From Streptococcus sp. HF-1907 (GTDB lineage: Bacteria; Bacillota; Bacilli; Lactobacillales; Streptococcaceae), in assembly GCF_015594605.1 (NCBI RefSeq), contig NZ_JADNQT010000001.1, positions 62,001 to 126,000 of the forward strand: a stretch of 64,000 nucleotides of DNA. The letters run 5' to 3'. This document shows positions 8,369 through 17,402 of the stretch, piece after piece. The position numbers and the translations under genes were made by a program. The notes under the pieces were generated by a model. It did not search any database, was not told the DNA's origin, and worked only from the letters and a program-made list of their open reading frames with translations. Numbering within the stretch: the first letter of the stretch is position 1; each line of letters starts with the position of its first letter.

Positions 8369-10039
8369 ATGAAATCAGATATTGAAATTGCACAAAGCGT
8401 TGAATTAAAACCAATCACAAAGATTGTCGAACAAGTTGGCATCACCTTTGATGACATCGAATTATATGGTAAATATAAAGCAAAGCTGTCATTTGAAAAA
8501 ATCCAAGCTGTTAAAAATAATAAGCCAGGAAAATTAATTCTCGTGACAGCTATTAACCCAACACCAGCGGGTGAAGGAAAATCTACGATGAGTATCGGTC
8601 TAGCTGACGCTCTTAACAAAATAGGTAAAAAAACCATGATTGCCCTTCGTGAACCCTCTCTTGGTCCAGTTATGGGAATCAAGGGGGGAGCTGCTGGTGG
8701 TGGTTATGCTCAAGTGCTACCAATGGAAGATATTAATCTTCACTTTACAGGAGATATGCATGCCATCACAACAGCTAACAATGCTTTGTCAGCCTTGATT
8801 GACAACCATCTCCACCAAGGAAATGAACTCGGCATTGACCAACGACGTATCATATGGAAACGTGTTGTCGATTTGAATGACCGCGCTCTTCGTCATGTAA
8901 CAGTCGGACTTGGAAGTCCTGTCAATGGAATTCCACGTGAAGACGGCTTTGATATTACAGTAGCTTCTGAAATCATGGCTATCCTCTGCTTGGCAACTGA
9001 CCTCAAAGACTTGAAGGAGCGCTTGGCTAATATCGTTGTGGCTTATCGTTATGACCGCACACCTGTTTATGTGAAAGATTTGAAGGTTGAAGGTGCATTG
9101 ACGCTTATCTTGAAAGACGCCATTAAACCAAACCTTGTTCAAACTATTTACGGGACCCCAGCGCTCGTTCACGGTGGCCCATTTGCTAATATCGCTCACG
9201 GATGTAACTCTGTTTTGGCTACTACAACAGCTCTGCGACTAGCTGATTACACCATCACTGAAGCTGGTTTTGGTGCTGACCTTGGCGCTGAAAAATTCCT
9301 TGACATTAAAACACCAAATCTTCCAACGACTCCAGACGCAGTAGTTGTTGTTGCGACTCTTCGTGCCCTCAAAATGCACGGTGGCGTAGCCAAAGCGGAC
9401 TTGGTTAAGGAAAATGTAGATGCGGTGCGCGCTGGTTTTGCTAACCTCAAACGTCACGTGGAAAATATGCGTAAATTCGGCATTCCAGTTGTCGTTGCCA
9501 TCAATGAATTCGTAGCTGACACCGAGGCTGAAATTGCAACCCTCAAGGAACTTTGCGCCGAGATTGATGTGCCGGTTGAATTGGCCAGCGTTTGGGCAAA
9601 CGGTGCTGACGGTGGTATTGATTTGGCGCATGCGGTTGTCGATGCCGTAGAAAATGGCGGAGCTGACTACAAGCGTCTTTATTCTGATGAAGATACTATC
9701 GAAGAAAAAATCACTAAAATCGTCACTGAAATCTACGGCGGAAAATCTGTTGTCTTTGAAAAGAAAGCTAAGAATCAACTCAAACAATTTGCTCAGTTTG
9801 GCTGGGATAAATTGCCAGTCTGTATGGCTAAAACTCAGTACAGCTTCTCAGATAACCAATTCCTACTTGGTGCGCCAGAAGGTTTCGACATCACCATCCG
9901 CGAATTTGTCCCTAAAACTGGTGCAGGTTTCATCGTTGCCTTAACAGGTGACGTTATGACAATGCCAGGTCTACCTAAAAAACCTGCAGCTTTAAATATG
10001 GATGTTGCAGAAGACGGAACCGCTTTGGGGCTATTCTAA
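8369..10039 (+). CDS. fhs: Formate--tetrahydrofolate ligase
   Basis: 556 aa, the usual family length, from [17 protein letters not shown] lies 6 bases upstream. The frame is open for 30 more codons, but that part overlaps the promoter. It makes 10-formyl-THF from formate, THF and ATP for purine synthesis and initiator tRNA formylation. P-loop TPAGEGKST (65-73), followed by family blocks such as [23 protein letters not shown] (given here as two halves in the protein, about 88-110) and the C-terminal [12 protein letters not shown]. Monocistronic: own promoter and terminator. Confidence 0.95.
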   Translation: MKSDIEIAQSVELKPITKIVEQVGITFDDIELYGKYKAKLSFEKIQAVKNNKPGKLILVTAINPTPAGEGKSTMSIGLADALNKIGKKTMIALREPSLGPVMGIKGGAAGGGYAQVLPMEDINLHFTGDMHAITTANNALSALIDNHLHQGNELGIDQRRIIWKRVVDLNDRALRHVTVGLGSPVNGIPREDGFDITVASEIMAILCLATDLKDLKERLANIVVAYRYDRTPVYVKDLKVEGALTLILKDAIKPNLVQTIYGTPALVHGGPFANIAHGCNSVLATTTALRLADYTITEAGFGADLGAEKFLDIKTPNLPTTPDAVVVVATLRALKMHGGVAKADLVKENVDAVRAGFANLKRHVENMRKFGIPVVVAINEFVADTEAEIATLKELCAEIDVPVELASVWANGADGGIDLAHAVVDAVENGGADYKRLYSDEDTIEEKITKIVTEIYGGKSVVFEKKAKNQLKQFAQFGWDKLPVCMAKTQYSFSDNQFLLGAPEGFDITIREFVPKTGAGFIVALTGDVMTMPGLPKKPAALNMDVAEDGTALGLF

Positions 10040-10059
10040 TTCACTTTATCTTACTTAGT

Positions 10060-10093
10060 AACAAGGAGAGCTGTTTAGTTCTTCTTGTTTTTT
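10060..10093 (+). terminator. fhs terminator
   Basis: Ten-pair stem AACAAGGAGA / TCTTCTTGTT (one G-T pair) with a 10-base loop, ending in six T. Confidence 0.75.
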
Positions 10094-10145
10094 GTCCGTG
10101 CTAACTATTTTAAAAAATAAAGTGCACTACTCCAGACAAGAACTG

Positions 10146-10179
10146 TGTTATAATAGTGTAATAAGCTTTATCAAGGAGG
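10146..10179 (+). promoter_or_regulatory. cls extended -10 promoter and ribosome binding site
   Basis: TGTTATAAT (10146-10154) is an extended -10. The strong Shine-Dalgarno AAGGAGG (10173-10179) stands 7 bases before ATC at 10187. No ATG, GTG or TTG lies in frame at normal spacing from this RBS. Confidence 0.65.
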
Positions 10180-10186
10180 TCCTGTC

Positions 10187-11758
10187 ATCAATAATAAAAA
10201 TAATGTCGTCCGTTTGTTAAATAAAGGTCGAGCGGGCTTTTTACGTGGTATTTTTAGTCGTACAACTGTGATTGCTGTACTGATTATCATTCAAATTTTA
10301 TTCCTGCTCGCTTCATTTTCATGGTTAGACCAATACCGTGTTTGGTTAGCAGTGGTGGAGCGCGTTTTAGCTATTGGTACCGTTTTGTATCTAGTTAATA
10401 GTGAAATGGATGCCTTGTCTCGTGTTACTTGGCTGATTTTGGTCATGGTTGCTCCTCTGCTCGGTTCCCTGTTTTTCATTTATACAAAATTGGATTGGGG
10501 CTATCGTGGCCTCAAATCCCGTTTAGAAAATCTTATTAATGAAAGCCAGCCTTATCTTCAAGATCACCCCGAGACCCTGAAGCTGTTGAAAAGTAGTACT
10601 TCAACAACCTATCACTTGGTGCAATATTTTGAGAAGAGTCATGGTAATTTCCCAGTCTACCAAGATACACAGGCTACCTATTTCTCGACTGGGGAAGATT
10701 TCTTTAAAGAATTAAAAGCTCAGCTATTGAAAGCGAAAAAATACATCTTCCTTGAATTCTTTATCATCGAAGAGGGAGTCATGTGGGGAGAAATTCTCAG
10801 TATTCTTGAAAAGAAAGTCGAAGAAGGTGTTGAAGTTCGTGTCCTCTACGACGGTATGGTTGAAATCACGAAGCTGTCTTTCGATTACACCAAGCGTCTA
10901 GAAAAACTAGGTATCAAAGCAAAGGCTTTTTCTCCGATTTCACCTTTTATCTCAACCTATTATAACTACCGTGACCACCGTAAAATTATCGTTATTGATG
11001 GCGAGGTTGGATTCACGGGAGGTGTCAATCTTGCTGATGAATACATCAACTACATTGAGCGATTTGGGCACTGGAAAGACACTGGGCTCATGCTCAGAGG
11101 TAAAGCTGTTGATAGCTTCCTATTGCTCTTTTTGCAAATGTGGTCAATCACTGAAAAAGAAATGGTTGTGCAGCCTTATCTTGGGACACATAGAGAGCCT
11201 ATCAAATCGGAAGGTTTTGTCATCCCTTACGGTGACTCCCCTCTTGATGCTGACAAAGTTGGTGAAAATGTCTATATCGATATTCTCAACCACGCTCGCG
11301 AATATGTTTACATCATGACACCTTACTTGATTCTAGACAGCGAGTTGGAGCACGCCCTTCGATTTGCTGCAGAACGGGGCGTTGATGTCCGGATTATTAT
11401 GCCTGGCATTCCTGATAAACCTATTCCATATGCTTTGGCGAAAACTTATTATAAAGCACTCACTCAGTCAGGAGTTAAAATTTATGAGTACACTCCTGGC
11501 TTTGTTCATGCTAAAGTATTTGTTAGCGATAATACAAAAGCAGTAGTGGGGACAATCAATTTAGATTATCGCAGCCTTTATCATCATTTTGAGTGTGCTA
11601 CCTATCTCTACAAAGTTCCAGCTATCAAAGACATTTATAAAGATTACATGGAGACTTTGGAGCAATCACAATTAGTAACTCCTAAGATGATTGAAGAACT
11701 CCCAGTAGCACAAAAAGTTATCGGGGCTGTTACAAAGACCATCGCTCCGCTGTTGTAA
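10187..11758 (+). CDS. cls: Cardiolipin synthase, apparent ATC start
   Basis: 523 aa if started at ATC 10187, 514 aa from the first conventional in-frame start (TTG 10214). It condenses two phosphatidylglycerols into cardiolipin at the membrane. Two N-terminal helices, a PLDNc region, then two phospholipase-D HKD motifs: YRDHRKIIVID (His264, ATC numbering) and FVHAKVFVSDN (His441), each followed by a GGxN/GTxN motif. I favour ATC because AAGGAGG sits exactly 7 bases before it, while TTG 10214 has no Shine-Dalgarno. The residues gained (INNKNNVVR) are hydrophilic and fit a cytoplasmic N-terminus. A mutated ATG or sequencing error is the alternative. Confidence 0.9.
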   Translation: MNNKNNVVRLLNKGRAGFLRGIFSRTTVIAVLIIIQILFLLASFSWLDQYRVWLAVVERVLAIGTVLYLVNSEMDALSRVTWLILVMVAPLLGSLFFIYTKLDWGYRGLKSRLENLINESQPYLQDHPETLKLLKSSTSTTYHLVQYFEKSHGNFPVYQDTQATYFSTGEDFFKELKAQLLKAKKYIFLEFFIIEEGVMWGEILSILEKKVEEGVEVRVLYDGMVEITKLSFDYTKRLEKLGIKAKAFSPISPFISTYYNYRDHRKIIVIDGEVGFTGGVNLADEYINYIERFGHWKDTGLMLRGKAVDSFLLLFLQMWSITEKEMVVQPYLGTHREPIKSEGFVIPYGDSPLDADKVGENVYIDILNHAREYVYIMTPYLILDSELEHALRFAAERGVDVRIIMPGIPDKPIPYALAKTYYKALTQSGVKIYEYTPGFVHAKVFVSDNTKAVVGTINLDYRSLYHHFECATYLYKVPAIKDIYKDYMETLEQSQLVTPKMIEELPVAQKVIGAVTKTIAPLL

Positions 11759-11780
11759 AATAAAGTTATTGCTTTATTTT
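11757..11780 (+). terminator. cls terminator
   Basis: Nine-pair stem AAAATAAAG / CTTTATTTT with loop TTATTG, beginning within the cls stop codon. Its 3' arm also holds the -35 region of the following small RNA. Confidence 0.65.
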
Positions 11781-11787
11781 CGATTTA

Positions 11788-11796
11788 TGCTATACT
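11788..11796 (+). promoter_or_regulatory. Promoter of the asd-motif RNA
   Basis: Extended -10 TGCTATACT; the best -35 candidate TTGCTT (11769-11774) lies in the cls terminator stem. Start predicted near 11803. Confidence 0.55.
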
Positions 11797-11802
11797 ATTG
11801 CT

Positions 11803-11950
11803 ATGCGATGAGTCGAATGTGGCTTTGCCATTTTTGCGCAAGGGAGGTCATTAACGCAGGAGCGGACCTTGATAAGTTGTGTGAACCTGCTTATCTCACT
11901 TTTTAGAAGTGCCCTAAGTCCTATTGTCTTTTGACAGTAGGACTTTTTTA
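11803..11950 (+). ncRNA. asd-motif small RNA
   Basis: About 150 nt with its own promoter and a very strong terminator: 13-pair stem AAGTCCTATTGTC / GACAGTAGGACTT, TTTT loop and seven T (11916-11950). Position directly upstream of asd in a Streptococcus, size and independent terminator match the asd RNA motif described by comparative genomics in lactic acid bacteria and seen as a discrete transcript in S. pyogenes. The body has short complementary segments, including AATGTGGC / GCCATTTT near the 5' end. Since asd has its own promoter after the terminator, this behaves as a free-standing sRNA rather than a cis leader. Function unknown. The exact 5' end is inferred from the -10. Confidence 0.75.
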
Positions 11951-11969
11951 TTTTTATACAAAACTAGGC

Positions 11970-11998
11970 TTTCCAAGTCATTAAAAATGTAGTATAAT
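11970..11998 (+). promoter_or_regulatory. asd promoter
   Basis: TTTCCA (11970-11975), 17-bp spacer, TATAAT (11993-11998), giving a leader of roughly 60 nt. Confidence 0.65.
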
Positions 11999-12064
11999 TG
12001 ACCTACATAAAATTTTTTGAAAATTTTGAATGACAGTTCAATCTTAATCTAATGAGGTGTTTTT

Positions 12065-13141
12065 ATGGGATATACAGTAGCAGTTGTCGGTGCAACAGGT
12101 GCCGTCGGTACTCGAATGATTCAACAATTGGAACAATCAACTTTACCAATCGATAAAGTACGTCTTTTATCTTCTTCGCGCTCAGCAGGCAAAGTACTAC
12201 AATACAAAGGTCAAGACATCGTTGTAGAAGAAACGACAGAAGACTCATTTGAGGGTGTTGATATTGCATTGTTTTCTGCGGGTGGCTCTGTTTCAGCAAA
12301 ATTTGCCCCTTATGCAGTTAAAGCTGGCGCTGTGGTAGTTGATAACACATCTTACTTCCGCCAAAATCCTGATGTGCCTTTAGTTGTACCTGAAGTCAAT
12401 GCTCACGCACTTGAAGAACACAACGGTATCATTTCTTGTCCAAACTGTTCAACTATCCAAATGATGGTAGCCCTTGAACCTATCCGTCAAAAGTGGGGGC
12501 TAGAACGCGTCATCGTTTCCACTTATCAAGCGGTTTCAGGAGCAGGACAATCTGCTATTAACGAAACTGTTCGTGAAATCAAAGATGTGGTGAATGACGG
12601 TGTAGAACCAAAAAATGTTCACGCAGACATTCTTCCAGCTGGTGGCGATAAAAAACACTACCCAATCGCATTTAATGCGTTAGCACAAATTGATGTTTTC
12701 ACTGATAATGATTACACTTACGAAGAAATGAAGATGACAAATGAAACTAAAAAAATTATGGAAGAACCTGAACTTCCAGTTTCAGCAACTTGTGTTCGTA
12801 TCCCTGTCCTCTTTTCACACTCTGAATCAGTCTACATCGAAACAAAAGAAGTAGCGCCAATCGAAGAAGTGAAGGCAGCAATCGCTAAATTCCCAGGTGC
12901 AGTGCTCGAAGATAACCCGTCACAACAAGTTTACCCACAAGCTGTCAACGCTGTTGGTAAACGCGAAACATTCGTTGGTCGTATCCGTAAAGACTTGGAT
13001 GTTGAAAAAGGAATTCATATGTGGGTCGTTTCAGACAACCTTCTTAAAGGCGCTGCTTGGAACTCTGTACAAATCGCAGAAACCCTCCACGAACGTAACC
13101 TTGTTCGTCCAACCAAAGAATTGAAATTTGAATTGAAATAA
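12065..13141 (+). CDS. asd: Aspartate-semialdehyde dehydrogenase
   Basis: 358 aa. It reduces aspartyl-4-phosphate to aspartate semialdehyde with NADPH, the branch point to lysine/diaminopimelate, threonine and methionine. N-terminal Rossmann motif [12 protein letters not shown] (6-17), catalytic Cys128 in SCPNCSTIQ, and the HSESVYIET block near residue 250. RBS GAGGTG is 5 bases before ATG. dapA follows 64 bp downstream in the same direction and uses its product, so the two likely form an operon. Confidence 0.95.
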   Translation: MGYTVAVVGATGAVGTRMIQQLEQSTLPIDKVRLLSSSRSAGKVLQYKGQDIVVEETTEDSFEGVDIALFSAGGSVSAKFAPYAVKAGAVVVDNTSYFRQNPDVPLVVPEVNAHALEEHNGIISCPNCSTIQMMVALEPIRQKWGLERVIVSTYQAVSGAGQSAINETVREIKDVVNDGVEPKNVHADILPAGGDKKHYPIAFNALAQIDVFTDNDYTYEEMKMTNETKKIMEEPELPVSATCVRIPVLFSHSESVYIETKEVAPIEEVKAAIAKFPGAVLEDNPSQQVYPQAVNAVGKRETFVGRIRKDLDVEKGIHMWVVSDNLLKGAAWNSVQIAETLHERNLVRPTKELKFELK

Positions 13142-13205
13142 TAGTGAGAGTAGGAGCCTTCGGGTTTTCCTATTTTCATATGACGGATTGTGAAAGGAGA
13201 TTATT

Positions 13206-14132
13206 ATGTCGATTGAAGATTTAAAAAATGTCAAAATCATCACAGCTTTAGTGACACCATTTCATCAAGATGGTTCCATTAACTTTGACGCTCTACCAAA
13301 ATTGATTGAGCATCTATTGGACCACCACACTGAAGCCTTGCTTTTGGCAGGGACAACAGCTGAAAGTCCAACTTTAACCCACGACGAGGAGCTTGAATTA
13401 TTTGCAGCGGTGCAAAAAATCGTAAACGGTCGCGTGCCTTTGATTGCTGGGGTAGGTACAAATGATACGCGAGACTCCGTCGATTTTGCCAAAGAAGTGG
13501 CAGATTTTGGCGGTTTTGCTGCAGGTCTAGCTATTGTGCCTTACTATAATAAACCGAGTCAGGAAGGGCTTTACCAGCACTTTAAAGCTATCGCTGAAGC
13601 TAGTGATTTACCAATCATTATCTACAATATCCCTGGACGTGTTGTTATCGAATTAGCACCTGAAACTATGCTACGTTTGGCACAGCACCCGAATATTATC
13701 GGTGTTAAAGAGTGTACTAGCCTTGATAACATGGCTTACATCATTGAAAATAAACCTGAAGATTTCCTTGTTTTTACTGGTGAAGATGGCGAGGCCTTTC
13801 ATGCGATGAATCTCGGCGCCGATGGCGTCATCAGCGTTGCTTCTCACACAAATGGTGATGAACTATACGAAATGTTACAAGCTATCAAAGCTAATGACAT
13901 CAAAAAAGCAGCTAAATTGCAACGTCAATTTTTGCCTAAAGTTAATGCTCTTTTCTCAGTTGCAAGTCCAGCTCCAGTTAAAGCAGTCTTGAACTATCAA
14001 GGTTTCAATGTTGGTCCGCTTCGTTTGCCACTAGTGGCTTGTACGCCAGACGAAGCTAATCATATCATCGATGTCGTTCTTGGTCGCCAAAGTTATCAAT
14101 ATGTTACAGGAGTCATCCGTCCAAATTATTAA
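13206..14132 (+). CDS. dapA: 4-hydroxy-tetrahydrodipicolinate synthase
   Basis: 308 aa TIM-barrel aldolase. It condenses pyruvate with aspartate semialdehyde to enter the DAP/lysine pathway needed for peptidoglycan cross-links. Schiff-base lysine K168 in GVKECTS, catalytic Tyr140 in IYNIPGR, and the N-terminal TALVTPF and [10 protein letters not shown] phosphate/pyruvate loops are clear. RBS AAAGGAGA lies 6 bases before the ATG. A weak GC hairpin in the asd-dapA gap (13150-13175) lacks a T run and is unlikely to stop transcription. Confidence 0.95.
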   Translation: MSIEDLKNVKIITALVTPFHQDGSINFDALPKLIEHLLDHHTEALLLAGTTAESPTLTHDEELELFAAVQKIVNGRVPLIAGVGTNDTRDSVDFAKEVADFGGFAAGLAIVPYYNKPSQEGLYQHFKAIAEASDLPIIIYNIPGRVVIELAPETMLRLAQHPNIIGVKECTSLDNMAYIIENKPEDFLVFTGEDGEAFHAMNLGADGVISVASHTNGDELYEMLQAIKANDIKKAAKLQRQFLPKVNALFSVASPAPVKAVLNYQGFNVGPLRLPLVACTPDEANHIIDVVLGRQSYQYVTGVIRPNY

Positions 14133-14143
14133 ATAGAAAATAG

Positions 14144-14168
14144 AGGAGAAAGCCGATTTCTCCTTTTT
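14144..14168 (+). terminator. asd-dapA terminator
   Basis: Eight-pair stem AGGAGAAA / TTTCTCCT, loop GCCGA, ending in five T. Confidence 0.8.
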
Positions 14169-14200
14169 CTTGTTCAAGGGCCAGTTTTAGGCGTTTTCAC

Positions 14201-14229
14201 TTGACAATTTATGAAAACATTTGCATAAT
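14201..14229 (+). promoter_or_regulatory. Promoter of the ATP-cone gene
   Basis: Perfect -35 TTGACA (14201-14206), 17-bp spacer, CATAAT (14224-14229). Confidence 0.75.
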
Positions 14230-14262
14230 AAATGTAAATAGTTGTCATAAAGGAGGTTGCCT

Positions 14263-14601
14263 ATGCAAATTACAAAACGTGATGGTCAGGTTGTTGAATT
14301 TGATCCAGATAAAATTTACCAAGCTATTTTGAAAGCTGCTCAGACAGTGTACGCTCTTGATGATGATCTTCGTCAAGATTTAGCACAGGTAACTAAAAAA
14401 GTCGTTCTTGATTTGGAAGAAACTAGGGCTGAACGTCCAACTATCAGCATGATTCAATCTTTGGTGGAAAATCGTTTGTTGGATGCGGGTTTTATCCGTA
14501 TTGCTGAGCATTATATCTCTTATCGTTTGCAACGTGATTTGGAACGTAATGGTTACGCAGATCAGATAGCTGTTCACTTGCATTTTGAGAAATTAAAATA
14601 G
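14263..14601 (+). CDS. Stand-alone ATP-cone domain protein
   Basis: 112 aa. The ATG at 14263 is used rather than the TTG at 14257, which is part of the Shine-Dalgarno region (AAAGGAGG ends 6 bases before the ATG). Residues 1-90 match the ATP-cone nucleotide-binding domain found at the N-terminus of ribonucleotide reductases and in NrdR: QITKRDGQVVEFD, then paired helices and RDLER. No zinc ribbon is present (no CxxC), so it is not NrdR, and no reductase domain follows. It may be a nucleotide-sensing regulator; partner unknown. Confidence 0.7.
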   Translation: MQITKRDGQVVEFDPDKIYQAILKAAQTVYALDDDLRQDLAQVTKKVVLDLEETRAERPTISMIQSLVENRLLDAGFIRIAEHYISYRLQRDLERNGYADQIAVHLHFEKLK

Positions 14602-14611
14602 TAAACTCAAG

Positions 14612-14641
14612 TTGACTTTGCCTATCATATTGGGATATACT
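14612..14641 (+). promoter_or_regulatory. Promoter of the ABC-F gene
   Basis: TTGACT (14612-14617), 18-bp spacer, TATACT (14636-14641). Start predicted near 14648, giving a leader of about 80 nt. Confidence 0.7.
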
Positions 14642-14663
14642 AAGAGAGGTTATAAGAGCAGAT

Positions 14664-14693
14664 AGCTCGTAGGGGAGACTCTATGAGCTTTTT
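14664..14693 (+). terminator. Leader terminator (attenuator) upstream of the ABC-F gene
   Basis: Nine-pair stem AGCTCGTAG / CTATGAGCT with loop GGGAGACT, followed by five T, inside the leader and not at the end of any gene. The loop holds the Shine-Dalgarno of a short ORF whose ATG (14683) is in the 3' arm, so a ribosome starting there would open the stem. AGCAGA (14657-14662) can pair with TCTGCT (14700-14705) around it as a possible alternative fold. Confidence 0.65.
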
Positions 14694-14748
14694 AACAGCT
14701 CTGCTATTTTACAAAAAAAGGATAAATCATGAGTATTTTAGAAGTTAA
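14683..14748 (+). CDS. Putative 21-aa leader peptide
   Basis: ATG at 14683 with AGGGGAG 5 bases upstream. It encodes MSFLTALLFYKKRINHEYF plus two residues and stops at TAA 14746-14748, inside the ABC-F gene in another frame. Its start codon and RBS are embedded in the leader terminator, and its 3' part covers the RBS and start of the ABC-F gene. This is the arrangement of a ribosome-stalling regulator of ABC-F ribosome-protection genes. Translation is predicted only. Confidence 0.5.
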   Translation: MSFLTALLFYKKRINHEYFRS

Positions 14749-16270
14749 GAATCTAAGCCACGGTTTTGGGGATCGTGCAATTTTCGAAAATGTGTCATTT
14801 CGCCTTTTAAAAGGTGAACACATCGGTCTTGTTGGTGCCAATGGCGAGGGAAAATCGACCTTCATGTCTATCGTTACAGGCCATCTACAACCTGATGAAG
14901 GCAAAGTGGAATGGTCAAAATATGTAACTGCTGGCTATTTAGACCAGCACACCGTCCTTGAGGCCGGACAAACGGTTCGAGACGTCTTGCGTACCGCTTT
15001 CGATGAACTCTTCAAAACCGAAGCTCGCATCAATGATATCTACATGTTTATGGCTGATGAAGGCGCTGATGTTGACGCTCTCATGGAAGAAGTCGGGGAG
15101 CTTCAAGACCGCTTGGAATCTCGTGATTTCTATACTTTGGATGCGAAAATCGATGAAGTGGCACGCGCACTTGGTGTTATGGATTTCGGGATGGACTCTG
15201 ATGTTACAGAACTTTCAGGTGGACAACGTACCAAGGTTCTTCTTGCTAAGCTCTTACTGGAAAAACCTGACATCTTACTTCTTGACGAACCGACTAACTA
15301 TCTAGATGCGGAGCACATTGATTGGCTCAAACGCTATTTGCAAAATTATGAAAATGCCTTTGTTCTCATTTCTCACGATATTCCATTTTTAAATGATGTG
15401 ATTAACATCGTTTATCATGTTGAAAATCAAGATTTAGTTCGCTATTCTGGCGATTATGATAATTTCCAATCTGTCTATGCCATGAAAAAGGCTCAGTTGG
15501 AAGCCGCTTATGAGCGCCAGCAAAAAGAAATTGCTGACCTGCAAGACTTTGTTAATCGTAACAAAGCCCGTGTTGCCACTCGAAATATGGCCATGTCTCG
15601 TCAGAAAAAATTGGATAAGATGGATATTATTGAGCTTCAAGCTGAAAAACCAAAACCGAGTTTTGAATTTAAAGAATCACGCACACCAAGTCGTTTCATT
15701 TTCCAAGCCAAGGATCTACAGATTGGTTACGACCGTCCATTGACTAAACCTTTGAATTTGACCTTTGAACGTAATCAAAAAATTGCCATTATCGGCGCCA
15801 ATGGTATCGGGAAGTCAACTCTTTTGAAGAGTTTGCTTGGTATTATTCCTCCAATTTCTGGTGAAGTGGAACGTGGCGATTTTATTGATCTTGGGTATTT
15901 TGAACAAGAGGTGGCAGGCGGGAATCGTCAAACCCCACTTGAAGCTGTTTGGGATGCCTTTCCAGCTCTCAATCAAGCCGAAGTTCGAGCAGCACTCGCT
16001 CGTTGTGGACTAACTTCAAAACACATTGAAAGTCAAATTCAAGTGCTCTCTGGTGGTGAACAGGCAAAAGTACGCTTCTGCTTACTGATGAATCGTGAAA
16101 ACAATGTCCTCGTCCTTGATGAACCAACTAACCACCTTGATGTCGACGCTAAAGCCGAACTCAAACGCGCTTTGCAAGCCTACAAAGGTTCTGTACTGAT
16201 GGTCTGCCATGAACCTGACTTTTATGAAGGATGGGTCAGTGATGTTTGGGACTTTAATGAATTAAGCTAA
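14729..16270 (+). CDS. ABC-F family ATPase (YkpA/YbiT type)
   Basis: 513 aa with two ATP-binding domains and no membrane segments: Walker A GANGEGKST and GANGIGKST, signatures LSGGQRTK and LSGGEQAK, Walker B LLLDEPTNYLD and LVLDEPTNHLD. A charged linker (about 240-310) between them is the P-site-tRNA interaction motif region. ABC-F proteins bind the ribosomal E site and act as translation factors or antibiotic-protection factors. The sequence resembles the YkpA/YbiT group; resistance is not proven. RBS AAGGAT is 6 bases before the ATG. It has its own promoter and an attenuator-like leader, suggesting induction by slowed translation. Confidence 0.88.
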   Translation: MSILEVKNLSHGFGDRAIFENVSFRLLKGEHIGLVGANGEGKSTFMSIVTGHLQPDEGKVEWSKYVTAGYLDQHTVLEAGQTVRDVLRTAFDELFKTEARINDIYMFMADEGADVDALMEEVGELQDRLESRDFYTLDAKIDEVARALGVMDFGMDSDVTELSGGQRTKVLLAKLLLEKPDILLLDEPTNYLDAEHIDWLKRYLQNYENAFVLISHDIPFLNDVINIVYHVENQDLVRYSGDYDNFQSVYAMKKAQLEAAYERQQKEIADLQDFVNRNKARVATRNMAMSRQKKLDKMDIIELQAEKPKPSFEFKESRTPSRFIFQAKDLQIGYDRPLTKPLNLTFERNQKIAIIGANGIGKSTLLKSLLGIIPPISGEVERGDFIDLGYFEQEVAGGNRQTPLEAVWDAFPALNQAEVRAALARCGLTSKHIESQIQVLSGGEQAKVRFCLLMNRENNVLVLDEPTNHLDVDAKAELKRALQAYKGSVLMVCHEPDFYEGWVSDVWDFNELS

Positions 16271-16380
16271 CTTAGAATCATATCTTGCTCTAACAAGAAT
16301 CAATTCCGAACTCCACCAGATTAGTTATATCAACCGATTTCAGCGTTATAATAGAATTGTAAAAAAAATAGCGAAAAAGT

Positions 16381-17049
16381 ATAACACAACTCAACCTCTT
16401 TGAGGAGACAGAACTAGGTGATTTAGAAAAAATTTTAGCTGTGGTTGATAGCCTTCCTGAGACAGGTCTACTTGAACAGATAGAATTCAAACGTAAGGGA
16501 GGGCGTCAAGACTATAGCGTTGAGTCTTACTTTATAGCCTATATTGCCAAATTAGTGCTTCAATTTCAAACTGACAAGCAACTGATTCGTCAACTCAACT
16601 GTAACAGTCAGCTACGTCAAATCTGTGGCTTCGAGACTCACTATGTTACTCTAAAAGATGGGAGCTTCAAGAAAGTCCGTGACAACTTAGAGGCTTGGGC
16701 TAAAACTGCGGTTACCGTGGTCTATGACAGCTTACCTGATTTTGGTGTCCATTTGGTCTTAGACGGGAAGTATCTAGACAGTTACGCTAGTCCGTATCAA
16801 AAGAATAAGAAAAGACGGGACCACCGCTCTGATTTAGAGGCTGATTTCTCCAAGAAAGAGACGCAATTACCTAACGGCCAGGTCTTAACCATTAAGCATT
16901 TTGGGTATCGTCTTCACTTATTTGCGGATACTAAGTGCGGCTTACCAGTTGATTGGGAAGTGACACCAGCTTCTAAAGGAGAGCCGACAATTGCCAAAAG
17001 GACAGCGGGTGAAATGCCCATGAGTGATTTAACCAATCACACCCACTAA
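16381..17049 (+). pseudogene. Truncated transposase remnant
   Basis: The readable frame covers about 220 codons, continuing upstream of GTG 16441 through ITQLNLFEETELGDL to a stop before 16381. Residues YFIAYIAKLVLQFQTDKQL are typical of the N-terminal region of IS1182/IS5-like transposases, and VHLVLDGKYLDSYA looks like the first catalytic aspartate strand of the DDE domain. No ATG or RBS is present at the start, and the protein ends early (ATNHTH-like tail at 17049) without the remaining catalytic D and E, so roughly half is missing. A TATAAT near 16348 may be the old IS promoter. Confidence 0.7.
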
Positions 17050-17078
17050 AGGTCAACAAAAGATTGGATTAGAAATCT

Positions 17079-17315
17079 ATGAAAATAAAATATGTACCAG
17101 TTGATAATGCATTAGCAGAGTGGGGAGACAAAAAGAGTATTTTGGTAAGATGGGAAGGTCTTAACCCCTATATACTCAATCGTTGGATTAGCGAAATGAG
17201 GAACCATAAGTAATTTAGAAATTATGTGATCAACCCTACTCATAAACTTGTTTTTATAAATCTTGAAGGCTTTGAAGAATTTTTACGATGGAAACAAAAG
17301 GGAGCGGTAAAATAA
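17079..17315 (+). pseudogene. Xis/HTH-like small mobile-element protein, interrupted by a stop
   Basis: ATG 17079 opens MKIKYVPVDNALAEWGDKK and continues LVRWEGLNPYILNRWISEM to a TAA at 17211-17213. The same frame then continues as FRNYVINPTHKLVFINLEGF to TAA at 17313-17315. Reading through gives 78 codons, the size of excisionase-like helix-turn-helix proteins next to integrases of streptococcal ICEs and phages. A single base change (such as GAA to TAA) would explain the stop. No RBS is evident. Family name is tentative; location just before an integrase remnant supports it. Confidence 0.55.
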
Positions 17316-17402
17316 GGCAAATCATGTTATAATGAAAGACGGTTAATGTTTCTATCTAAATAATTCTCGAACTTCTCAAGGTTAGTAGCGAGGAGAGGGA
17401 AT

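Noticed and set aside
9239-9787. 182-aa ORF antisense to fhs
   Set aside because: Lies fully within an undoubted core gene on the other strand; no recognisable motif.
14188-14201. TGAAAACGCCTAAA as a cre site before the ATP-cone gene
   Set aside because: Two mismatches at fixed positions of the consensus and location just upstream of the -35; too weak to call.
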